Assembly (NCBI GenBank): GCA_020746995.1
Contig: JAGPXD010000007.1
Location: 1,302,001-1,366,000, forward strand
Reading direction: 5' to 3'
Source: Plectosphaerella cucumerina
Lineage: Eukaryota > Ascomycota > Sordariomycetes > Glomerellales > Plectosphaerellaceae
Length of the DNA stretch: 64,000 bases
Below are positions 1 through 9,938 of the stretch, piece after piece. The notes below the pieces were generated by a model. That model saw only the letters and a list, made by a program, of their open reading frames with translations, ran no database searches and was not told where the DNA came from. Every line of letters begins with the position of its first letter. Positions within the stretch are counted from its first letter, which is position 1. The position numbers and the translations under genes were made by a program.

Positions 1-200
1 GTCCGTTGGTGACAAATGCCTTCCAACCTCTCCTCATCACCGCCAAGTCATCGACGCGTCTAGGGGGCAAAGGCGGTCCTCGCAGATGGGTATTCAAGCA
101 CCTCGCGGTATCTTGTCGAGTCGTCTAAATACAAAGAAACTTCCTAGGTACAACAATTGGAAGATATCCTCCCGACCCCAGAGACCTTCTCCATGCCCGT
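1..200. other. 3' flank of chitin deacetylase gene
   Basis: Short stretch downstream of the chitin deacetylase stop codon. I see no conserved coding frame or RNA gene in it. It probably holds the 3' UTR and terminator of the minus-strand gene. Confidence 0.5.
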
Positions 201-2112
201 CTAGTTGCAGATGCCAAAGGCGCTCTGGCAACCAGTACCGCAGTGGTCGGTCGTCGTGCCGCAGAAGCCAAACTGGCTGCAGCACGTGCCCTCGACACAG
301 GTGAAGGCCTGGTCACCACCGCAAGAACCATCAGGGCTCACGCTACCGGCCGTAGGCGCAGGGCCAGCGGCGCTGGTAGCCTCAGGGACGTTCTCGAGAC
401 CGCAGAGGCCGAACGCGCTCTGGCAGCCGGTACCACAGTGGGCAGAGGTAACACCGCAGAAGCCGAACTGGCTGCAGCACGTGCCCTCGACGCAAGTGAA
501 TCCCTGGGCACCGCCGCAAGAACCATCAGGGCTCACGCCGCCGGTAGCCTGGGGCGCGGAGGAAGAGGTAGGCTGAGGAGCGGCGCTGACCATGATGCCG
601 CAGACGCCGAACTCGGGCTGGCAGCCGGCGGCGCAGTAGGCCTGGGAGGTGCCGCAGAAGCCGTGCTCGGAGCAGCAGGCGCCGGGGTTGCAGACGAAGC
701 CGGTGGTGCCGCCGCAGGCGCCGTTGACGTCGACGGGGCCGGTGGGGGTGGCGGTCGAGGTGATGCTGACGGTCGAGGTCGGGCCGGAGGTGGCGGTGGG
801 GGTGGTGGTGCGGCGGGTGCGGTACCAGTTGGCGGGGGCGTCGCCGAGGCACTCGCCGACGGTGACGCCGCGGAGGCCGCTGGCCTCGATGGCCTCGATG
901 AAGGCGGGGGTCAGGACCTCGGCGGTGTTCTGGTGGACCTGGGAGGGTATTAGCCGTTGTCCGGGGGCCAGAGGCTGTGCATGACTTACATCGTGGGCGA
1001 GGGCCAGGGTGCCGCCGGCGGCGATGCCGGCCTCGAGGTTAGCGGCGCCAGTCAGGTTGCCAATGTCTCGGAACATGTAGTCAAAGGTGTCAATGTCGGC
1101 GTGGATGACGTGGTAGCCGAGCTCGCCGAGGACGGCCAGGGTCTGGTCGTTGTAGCTGAAGAAGGGGGGCCTCATGTAGGTGGGGGTGACGCCGATGATG
1201 GCATCGAGAGCCTCCTCGAGGTCGGTCATGGCGGTGATGACGGCGGCATCGCCGAGGGTGGCGAGGTCGGGGTGGGCGTAGGTGTGCGAGCCAACCTGGT
1301 GGCCGTCGGCGATCATGCGGCGGACAACGGCCTGGAAGTCGTTGATGTTTCCGAAGTTGTTGCCGTTGACGAAGAAGGTGGCCTGGCGGGGAGCTTGTGA
1401 GTATGGATAGGGGGTCGGGGATGAGATGGAGACGTACCTTGATGTCAGTGGCGGCGAGGAGGTCGAGGATGTGGTCGGTGTAAGTGAAGGGACCATCGTC
1501 GTAGGTCAGGGCGAAGGTGCCGGGCTCAGTGCAGGAGAAGATGGCCTGGCCAACGGGGACGTTGGAGTCACCGGCAGGGGCGCTCGACTCGGCGGGGAGG
1601 GCCGAGCTGGTGACGCTGGCGTCCACGGCGGGGAGGGCCGAGCTGGTGACGCTGGCGTCCACGGCGGAGGAGATATCCAGGGCGGAGGAGACGTCAGGAA
1701 TGTCCGAGGTCTGAGGGATCTCAAAGGCGGAGGACACGGCACCGGCCGCGGAGGAAGAAGCGGCGCCAGCAGCAGTGGTAGTCCGGGGAGCGGTGCCGTT
1801 GCCGCCGGAGGGAGCCAGGCTGGGGTATCCAACAGGGCCGGAAGACGAGGGAGCCGGAACCGGGACCGGGACGACGACGACGACAGACGAAGAGCTGGAG
1901 CCGGCAGGCTGAGTGCTGGCAGGGTTGGGCAGGGCGTAGGCGTTGGACGTGCCGGCCTGAGTGCTCGCGGGAACAGGCACGGCGTAGATGTCGGACGTAG
2001 CCGCAGCCACGGCAGTCAGAGACGACGAGCACGGGGCCTTGCGGCGACGGTGATGAGGTCCGGCGACGGCGCCGGCCACAAAGGCCGTCGCAACGAGATC
2101 AGAGTAGCGCAT
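201..2112 (-). CDS. Secreted chitin deacetylase (CE4/NodB) with three CBM18 chitin-binding modules
   Basis: Predicted to remove N-acetyl groups from chitin in the cell wall or apoplast. Exons by eye: 2112-1438, 1382-990, 938-201, giving 601 residues, all introns phase 0. It begins with a signal peptide (residues 1 to about 18), then a low-complexity Ser/Thr/Ala/Pro linker (about 30-185). The NodB domain (about 197-390) shows TYDDGP (203-208), the metal-binding HTYAHP (258-263), RPPFFSYN (from 296), DIDTFDY, and LAHD-VHQNT split by intron 2. Three CBM18 modules of about 44 residues follow (about 427-470, 492-536, 557-601), each with the CCS-x-FGFCG core. The middle and last modules are nearly identical, which suggests recent module duplication. 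Motif 3 has Phe where many family members have Tyr (family knowledge). Intron 2 (939-989) is 51 bp with no stop, so retention would insert 17 residues after His-Asp. Family call is firm; the exact substrate (chitin or chito-oligomers) is inference. Confidence 0.9.
1591..1662 (-). repeat. 36-bp perfect tandem repeat in the linker
   Basis: Two identical 36-bp units (1591-1626 and 1627-1662) lie in exon 1 of the chitin deacetylase gene. They encode a 12-residue Ser/Ala/Val unit (VDASVTSSALPA) in the linker. The repeat is in frame, so unit-number changes would alter linker length without a frameshift. Confidence 0.9.
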
Positions 2113-2260
2113 GGTTGATTAGTATGTTTGAAGAAATGGACTTAAAGAATGACTTGGTTTTCCGATGGGTAAAAGAGTGACTGCCACTTTGAAGAAAAGC
2201 GACTGATTAGAGCAAAGTTGGCTGGCTCACATCCTGTCCGTGATGTCCAACCGCCCAACC

Positions 2261-2268
2261 CTTATATA
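2261..2268 (-). promoter_or_regulatory. Probable TATA box of the chitin deacetylase gene
   Basis: TATATAAG read on the minus strand, 149 bp upstream of the start codon at 2112. It is a strong TATA match in otherwise GC-rich DNA. TATA boxes in filamentous fungi are typical of strongly regulated genes, so inducible expression is an inference. Confidence 0.45.
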
Positions 2269-3540
2269 CCTCCCTCCTTCAGCTCGCCCCCTGCAAGTTT
2301 AGTCCACGACGCCAACGAATTAGAGCGCCCAACTTCCCGGTATTCCCACGACGTCCGGGAGTCATGCGACGGGATGTGGCAGGCCGGCCAGGTCAGGAAC
2401 AGGGATAGGGGCATCCCGTAAGGCTGCCCGAGCCGAGCTGAACAGGATCGTGGCTTGCTTGTACGCCCCTCCCGCTGGGAAAGTATCGACCTGTCAAATC
2501 AATGATGCAGGGGTAAAGCAGTGCCATCTTCCCATACGAGTATCCCGTCCCCTCTGGAAAGCCACGACGTTGAGGAAATCGCCGGTCCGTCGGGGGGACT
2601 CCTCGCCCCGTTGCCCTGCCTCGGGGGGAGATAAAAAACCACAGCCCAAATCAACCGCGCGGCGGCATATACTAGCAAGCAAAGGCGCCTTGGCATGGTC
2701 ACATCAACCAAGGCGCTGTGATTGCGAGACGGAGTCATGAACGATTCATGAACCACTCAATCCAACCACGGAACCTTCCGAGAGAAAGGGGGGAACCGTG
2801 AAGCGAACCATCCGAACCAGGCGTCCCAACTGCCGACCGTTACCCTTCCATCAACCTTCCAAAGCCAGGGGTGGCATCGGGGAGAAAAAAGAGGCGTCAT
2901 GAGCATGCAGGACTGAAGCGTCCTGCATCTCCTAGGCTCGACGTTCCTGACCTGAACATCGTCGCCCTCACTCCGCGAGAGAGCTGTTGTCAATCCCCCC
3001 CAGGACCGGAGTTTGGAGACTTGCCGAACGCTCCGAACCGGGGGGTGCCACCACTGCCGTGCAAGGATCACGGGAGTTGGCAGCGGGCAGTGCCTCGCTT
3101 GCTTTATGACTGCCAAGCGAAGGACAATGGGCGGGAAAGCTGTTGAGAGAACTGGCAGCAGCCCCCCGCGGACTCCCGGACGAACAACTGGCAAGGAACA
3201 CCCGGCGGGCGGAGGCGGGGGAGAATGAATAGCAAGTCGCCCGACCCCTCCGCGACAGCTTAATTATGCCTCTGCGACGGGTGAGATTGCAGGCTCTCTC
3301 GATGCATGCCACTGACTCGCCGGGTCGGCGGTCGGCGTTCTGGTGGGATCGTCTCGCCCGACTTGCGCAGCCCTCGTGTCGTTTTGAATGGCAAGCAGTG
3401 AAAAACACCTGTCAATTTATTAGCTGTTCTTCCGCCATGTCCGGTCGGGCTGCGGGAAATTTGCTGTGCTTCGATGGTGCGCATTTCAAGAAGGGGAAAC
3501 ACCAAAAATGCATATGGGAGGGCAAAAAGAAAAAGAGTTG

Positions 3541-3604
3541 GACGAAGCCGGGATACGAACCCGGGAGGCTCGGGAGTATCCTGGTAAAGACCAGCATTTT
3601 CGCC
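3541..3604 (-). pseudogene. Degenerate tRNA-like element
   Basis: On the minus strand this segment has a T-arm-like hairpin (CCGGG-TTCGTAT-CCCGG) followed by CTTCGTC. That pairs at six of seven positions with GGCGAAA 64 nt upstream (3598-3604), in the layout of an acceptor stem. A D-arm-like hairpin (CTGG-TCTTTA-CCAG) lies between them. The B-box reads GGTTCGTATCC, so the nearly invariant A58 of the T loop is T. The anticodon arm appears shortened to a CTC-CC-GAG hairpin, so no anticodon can be assigned. I read it as a tRNA-derived relic; a very unusual functional tRNA is not excluded. Confidence 0.35.
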
Positions 3605-4119
3605 GTGTACGGTGCTCTAAGACGTTGTACTTTGATGTGCCAACGCCCAGCTCTGCATGGAAACAAGAAAAAAGGTTTAAGTTAGGAGGCACGCAGATAC
3701 AGGCAGCCACGCCGGCTTGGTGGCTCAGCTTCAACACCAAGTACGACAGACACATCACGCCAGACACGACACGTCAAGATAGAGTTTCAGGTACCTCAAT
3801 TGGCCCAGTGAGCGTTGCTCACGCTATCTAATAAGTACAAGAAGCCGTCATGGCCAGGGACTCCAGTCCGTCAGTCTGGAGAGTAGAGACAAAAGAAAAA
3901 GAGAAAAAAGTGTGTTGTGTCGTGTCGTCATTCGTTGGTCCGCCAGTGCCCAATGCCGCTTTTCTCCTCCGGCGCAAATAGCATCCCGTGTCGGAAGAAA
4001 AGGTCCAGATCGCTCAACGCCTGCTCCGTCTAAAAAGACCCCGATCCCAGAGTACTCCCCGCAAGATGCATGGGGATGACTAGATAGAAAACACCAAAGA
4101 GCTGCCTCGGCCGTCTAGC

Positions 4120-5903
4120 CTACAGGCACAGGCGTTCTAACCGGTCGTGCACGTGGTCCAGAGCGGCGCTGAGACGTTCGACCCGGGCCATGGCCACGAG
4201 CGCGTCGCCCTCAGCTTCTGATGCGTCGACGAGTTGGTAGCGGGCAAGGACCTTCTCCGGCTCGAGGCCGCCGAAGACGTCAAGAGCCTCGGGTTCCGTG
4301 CTGGAGATGTTGGTCGAAGAGGAGTGATACAGGGCGAATTCAGGGTCGTTCTCAAACTCGTCGTCGCAGGCCTCCTCGGGCTCGGCCGCGCGGACCGGCG
4401 CCTCGGGGGCAAGAGACTTGGGAGCGTCGAGGGCGGGGAGGTCAAGCTTGTCATCGTCTGACGACTCGAGAGCCTCGCCGACAAAGTTGGAGGTCTTGCC
4501 GGACAGGATCTCGGTGCTGATGGTCGCCGGGACCTCGGGCGTCTCAATGACGGCGAAGACCTGGGGCTGGAAGTTGAAAGCGTCGGCACCGATGTTAAGC
4601 ATGGAGAAGTCCATGCTCTGCTCGGGGATCATGGCCATGCCGATCTGCTGCTGAGCCTGCTGGGCGCCGTAGGGGTTGGCGTCCTTGGGAGCCTGCTGGG
4701 TCTGCTGCTGTTGCGGCTGTTGGGGCTCGGCCTTGATGGGCAGCTGCTGCTGCTGGAGCTGCTGGGGAGCGGCCTGGGGGTTGCTGCTGAGGTGGTCCAG
4801 GAAGTTGGAGAAGGAAGGCGAGGAGAGGAGCATGCGGGTCAGGTCAGACAGGCGCTTGTTCTCCTCGGCAAGAGCGCGGTTGGTGACACGCAGCTCGCCA
4901 TTCTCGGTGACCTTGTTGGCAATCTCGGCCTCGAGCTGGGTGATGTATTCTGTGAAGTATTAGCATTGGGTGGCGGCATTGATGGAGGAGTAGACATACC
5001 CTTCCTCCGCGAACGGAAAGCACGAGCGGAAACCTTGTTGCGGAGCTGGCGACGCTCCTTGCTGGTGAGCTTCTTGCCCTCCTCGCTGGCCAGGAGCCTC
5101 TCGTCCTCGTCCATGTCATCCTCATCCTTCTTGGTGCGGGGGATGTTCATGTGGGAGATGGGGCTGCCATCGTCAGAGCCGGACTTGGCCCGCATCGAGT
5201 TGAGGAGCTGGGTAATCTTCTGCTCGACAATGGGATCGGTGGGCTGGGCGCTCTTGGTCCTGGGCCTCGACTGTTGCCTCTGCTGAGACTGGATGATCTG
5301 CTGCTGCTGCCTCTGCTGAGCCTGGGCCTTGGCCATGGCCGCGGCCTGGGTGTGCATGCCGGGGTAGAGACGGCCAACGTTGCTGGGCTGCGAGGGCATA
5401 ATGGGAGACTCCTGGCCGGCGATGGCGCTGGGGTTAATCGTGTCGGTGCCCTGGAAGAAGAACTGGTTGCTGTCGGGCGGCGAGTCGAACTCCATGTCCA
5501 TGTCGAGAGAGCCCGAGGAGACCTGAGTGTTCAGGGCAGGCTCGGCATTGAAGTCGAAGACGGGGTGCTCAGGGCTGAGGCCGCTGACGTACTCCATGCC
5601 GAAGCCGCTGTTGTAGCCAGAGATGTGCGAGTTGGCCTGGTTGACGGCATGCGTGCTGGCGAGGGCGCCGGGCACAATGCCAGTCTGCTGCTTGTAGAGT
5701 TCGTACTGGTGGCTGGGGCCAGTCATCGACGGTTGCGAGGACGAGGCGATGCTGGGAGTCTGGACGGCAATGGAAGGCCGCGTGGGGAAGAGGTTCTTGC
5801 TGCCAGCCGATGGCGACATGGCGGGCGAGAAGGAGTTCATGTTGTCATATTCGCTCAGATCGAGCAGGTTGTCGAAACTATCGACGTTCTGGTTTGCCGA
5901 CAT
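4120..5903 (-). CDS. bZIP transcription factor
   Basis: Nuclear DNA-binding regulator. Exons 5903-5000 and 4949-4120, with a 50-bp GT-AG intron (4950-4999) inside the bZIP domain, giving 577 residues. The basic region reads NKVSARAFRSRRKEY (about residues 288-302), with the conserved N-x7-R pattern. It runs into a zipper with leucines near QLEAEI, ENGELRV, ALAEENKRL and LSDL. Before it lies a Ser/Gln-rich region (residues 1-270) with a Q-rich run. After it come a Q-rich segment (LQQQQLPIKAEPQQ) and a C-terminal acidic and helical part. The VSARAFRSRRK type of basic region is found in ascomycete LziP/IDI-4-like bZIPs (family knowledge, from memory); I cannot choose an orthologue. It has about 4 kb of non-coding DNA upstream. 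Confidence 0.88.
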
Positions 5904-8900
5904 GGCGACGGTGTGTAGAGAGGGAGGGTCCGGCTATGGCGGAGAGTAGGCCACTGCGAGAAATGAGTGGGCTCGGGATCGGTCGAAGCGATGATTGTTT
6001 CCTCTCCGTGATGGTTCGTTCAGATGGAAAGTCGAGAGTAGCGAGTCGGTGGTGATGATTGTTGGAAGGGAGGATTGATGGGGGTGGGTTGGAAAGTGAT
6101 GACGGGAGGGAACCGAAAGTTGGCAAAGTGGGTGGGAAGAGCCAAGGCTTAAGGTAATCAGGTCAGCAGCGGGTTTCACAGTGGAATAGGTGCCGGGAAG
6201 TGGGGGGTTTTGTTCGAGGGGGGAGGCATTGTGCTCAAGTTGCGAGACCGCGGCGACGAGAACGAGCCCGGGCGCGAGCGAAGCAATGCCAGGGGAGAGG
6301 GGCCCGGGGGGGTCCCGCTCGCACGGGTCAACCTAGCGGGCTGGGTTCCTCCCTGGTCTTCGATTTATCTGGGTGCCTGGAGGTCCCTTGCCGGCGCAGC
6401 AACAGCGTCCGCCACGAGCGAACGGGAGAACAGAACGGGGACCGCTGGGGTGTGTGCCCGCTCAGTCGGACGGACGGTCCTTCCTGGTGCGGCGGGCGGG
6501 CCGGCGAGTTTTCAAAACAGGGCAGCAACAGCTCGCTGGCCCGGCAAAATGCTCACTGCTTGGGACCTTGGGACCGTGGCTCTCCTCCACGGAAGGGGCG
6601 AGGGCAGGAGGCCGCGTCAGCTCTTGGGTCCCATCTGCCCAATCGGTCCTAGACGCTGACCCACAATCACGGACCACAACCAATCGAAGCGCCCCCGCAC
6701 CTGGCTCCGCCGCTCTTCTGTTGGAGCGTGCTCAGCTCAGTGGTGTGAGCAGATTCCGATGTACCGTTGTACCAACCTGGACGTTCGTTCCATCTTATCC
6801 AGCTCTTGCCTCTCTGTGTTGTTCCGTCTCGCACTCGCTCCAGGCGGTGGCTCGTCCACTGTCCAGCGTCCAGGCGATGGCCGGCCCGGCCTGCAGCCGT
6901 GAAGCTCGGGTTCAACGCGAGTAAAGTAGTACAGTAGAGGCCTCCATCCTTCAAGCTTTTGCCGGGTGGATGAAATCCTTATTTCGCTCTCCTGCTCCGT
7001 TGCCAAGCAGCACCAGAACGCCAATTCACCGCTCCCCATCGCGATGCGGGCTTGCAGCGAGTCCTAGGCCACGCCGTTGACCTGCAGCTCTTCAAAACAA
7101 ACGGCTTCGCCAATGAACCGCTCGAAGAGACCATGTCTGGGACCATGATGACGACGCAACAGCCAACGACTCCATGCGCCAGCCACGATGATACCAGACC
7201 TCACCATGCCGTAAAGGGATATAACCGTACGAGACGAGAGACAACATCTCCCCCCCAGCCCAGCAGGGCGCCTGCTTTGTTGCGCGGGGTTTTAGTGACT
7301 GACGGATTTCCTCCGCGGCGTCCGGGTCACACGTTGCAATTCCTATCCCGTTTGCGGCGAGTCGGACGCTGGGAACCCCGACCGCCGAAGCCTGAGATGG
7401 TGCCAATGCCCGACTGCAGCAATTCGCAGCACTGCCACCTCCAGTGTCGCCCGAGTAGGGGGTCAACATGCCACCACCACGGGATACCGCCAGGCGGCAG
7501 CAATTGTTTCCCCCCATGACCATATCAGCATCTCTCACCTTCTTACCCTGGATCCGATCCCCGAGCCGTTGTGCGTTTACGCTCCCTGGCAACTTGGTCT
7601 CGCGCAATCTCCGGGGACAGGGCACGAGGCCTTCGAGGGCGGCCGGGTGCCGCGAGATTGAATTTGACGACGGGGTTCTGAGGCTGAGCAACATGGAAGT
7701 CACGGCCCCGCGGAAAACGCCGTACGGGGTACATTGCCCCTCCCAGTGGACCATCTGGACCCCTTTTCCACCGAGGCATTGCGTTGTTGGTGGTGGCTTT
7801 GCCTATTGCCAAATCTCCCACCGACTTGAGCATTCCGCACTCGGTCCTCGGTCTGCACTTTGCACGGTCAATGGCACCTTGCGGTAAACGCCGTATCTTC
7901 TCCGTTTCCCATCCCTGGCTGTCAGTGTCCGGGAGCACGAAGAAACAACTGGCCTTGTGCCTAATTGGCCCGCTAGTCTTCCGCAGCACCATCCACGGCC
8001 CCCAAACAGTCAGCTTAGGGGTGTCAGGTCGACGGCCAATCTCGAGACGCCTCATCCCAATGCTGCAGTCAGAGGGGGCTCATTTCACCGCTCGTCTGAT
8101 TCCTGGCTGTGATCTGCACTCAAAGCCTCGTTCATCTCAAGAGCGAGCATCCCTCGCACTCCCGTCCAGCGAAGTTTGCAACATTGCAGCAGGGTACATC
8201 CGCAAGACCTGTCTTCGACAAGAAAGGGGCTGGCGGCGGCGCCAGCGATCATTAGTGGGTGATATCAGGGGACTATGACGTTGATGTTTGCAAAAATAGC
8301 ACGTCGGTGCCGTATGTTTCACCGTCGACAAAGTCCCCGCAGGTCTAGATCGCCGCTCTGCTGATCCCCTCTCTCGGCACGATGGCATCTTCACTCTTTG
8401 GCGCGAGTCCTTTTTCAATGCAAGATGCCTATATCCCCGCATGCCGGTGCCGACTGACAAGTCGCCGTCAAAGCATCGACAACCGGTTCGTGTGCAATTT
8501 AGGCATTGCCCAAAGCTGCGCTTCCTATCCCCAGCTTGTCCCCGGGACACCCTACCCGCACGAAGGGCTGGCACGGCGTCGAGACCCCTCCGGACGACCG
8601 GCATCAACAACGGTGACGCCGTCGTGTTGTCTCTTAGTGATCGCTGGCGAGTCGTCAATGCCATGGAATCATGACGGCAACTTCCCCCCCCTCGTATGGG
8701 AGCACCAGAATTAGAACATCAACCAACAAACCAGGTCCTAGGAAGCCGGCTCCATTCCGGACGTTACCCGTCGCTCATCACTGCCGTTCAGCCCTGGTAG
8801 GCGACAGGCCCTTTCAAGGCGCGGGTTGGTGATTTTGAGTCGCGGGACGAACGAGCCACACCCGCCAAGACCCGCCACAGTTCATTTCGGCATTCCCGGT

Positions 8901-9938
8901 GCCTCGGCGTGAAGATCATGTGGCTGTGCCCACACAGATTCGCGAGGGTTCTATCCAATCATTCGGCATCGCATGTGCCCCACATCGCCACTTTGATGGT
9001 CCAACGCTTCAATGCGAGCCAGGGATGGCACTTTTCGCCCTTCTCCCTCGACACCAGACCCCTGAGAAAAGGACTGCCGAAAGCCACGGCCGAGGCTCGA
9101 GACTCAAGAAAGCCTCTTCGGACCTGCCCCAGTCGCGAACCTCCAAGACGGCTTGCCATAGCCTCCGCCTGGACTCTCCCGCCTGCATAGCAATCGTTCT
9201 CCCACTTGCCGAAGCTTGAAGTTTAATGGGCTTAGCTGTTTGCCCTGTTGGCAAGGGAGATCTGTTGTTTCATCGGCGTCCGGTCTGGAATCGATCTTTG
9301 GCTTGCCGTCCAGTCGATGGGCGGGGCGGGGGTGACAGCATGACGGGATCGACGGGATGAGGCGCATTGAAGACAGGCGGGAGATACTTGCTCACGAGGC
9401 ATATCGGACGACCTTTGTTCTAGGCTCTATGTTGTCTTCATCATTGGGTTGCGGTTTGTGAGGGGGTTCTTTAGGTGAGACGACATCGGCGTGGCTCGAC
9501 ACGACCCAGTTGTCCCATCGACTGACTGGCTGCTTCACTGCATATTCGGCGGGTGTCCGGGGTGCTTACCTATGGACCTACGGTCTCTCTTCTTGCCTGC
9601 TCCTGGTACCAATCAGACTGACAAGCTAGACTACACGCCAACTTTGCATGGCCAGCCACCGTCATTGTGCAAAGTTTCGACCGCACAGCTTCGTCCGCTG
9701 GCCATTGGTCTTTGGGTGTTCCCATGGGGTGTCTACCATCACCTCAAGCTGTCATCAAGCTGTTCCATTGTTACATGTCGGTGGTCATCTACCCTCGGCA
9801 GGCCATCTGAGTACCCAGATATCTGTTCATTCACCTCGGGAATAATACTCCAGGCAGTTCAAGCAAGTCAAATTGATATTCGAGCTCTCGCGTCTAACGA
9901 AAACAGGTCCAAACTCCACCACATCACAGCAAACCCAT
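5904..9938. other. Large non-coding region upstream of the bZIP gene
   Basis: About 4.0 kb between the bZIP start and the Dur3 stop, both minus-strand genes. The longest ORFs (for example 7092-7754 and 8137-8664 on the minus strand) are compositionally random, overlap ORFs in other frames and have no recognisable domain. It may hold a long bZIP leader and promoter. I see no transposon termini or RNA gene. Confidence 0.55.

Larger units (their letters stand above)
2113..4119. other. Intergenic region between chitin deacetylase and bZIP genes
   Basis: Upstream of the chitin deacetylase and downstream of the bZIP gene, both on the minus strand. Apart from the TATA-like box at 2261-2268 and the tRNA-like element at 3541-3604, I see no supported feature. 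ORFs here are short, overlap in several frames and show no family signature. Confidence 0.6.

Noticed and set aside
5904..9938. Degenerate transposon region
   Set aside because: No transposase or reverse-transcriptase motifs, no terminal repeats, and no AT-shift expected of RIP-mutated copies.
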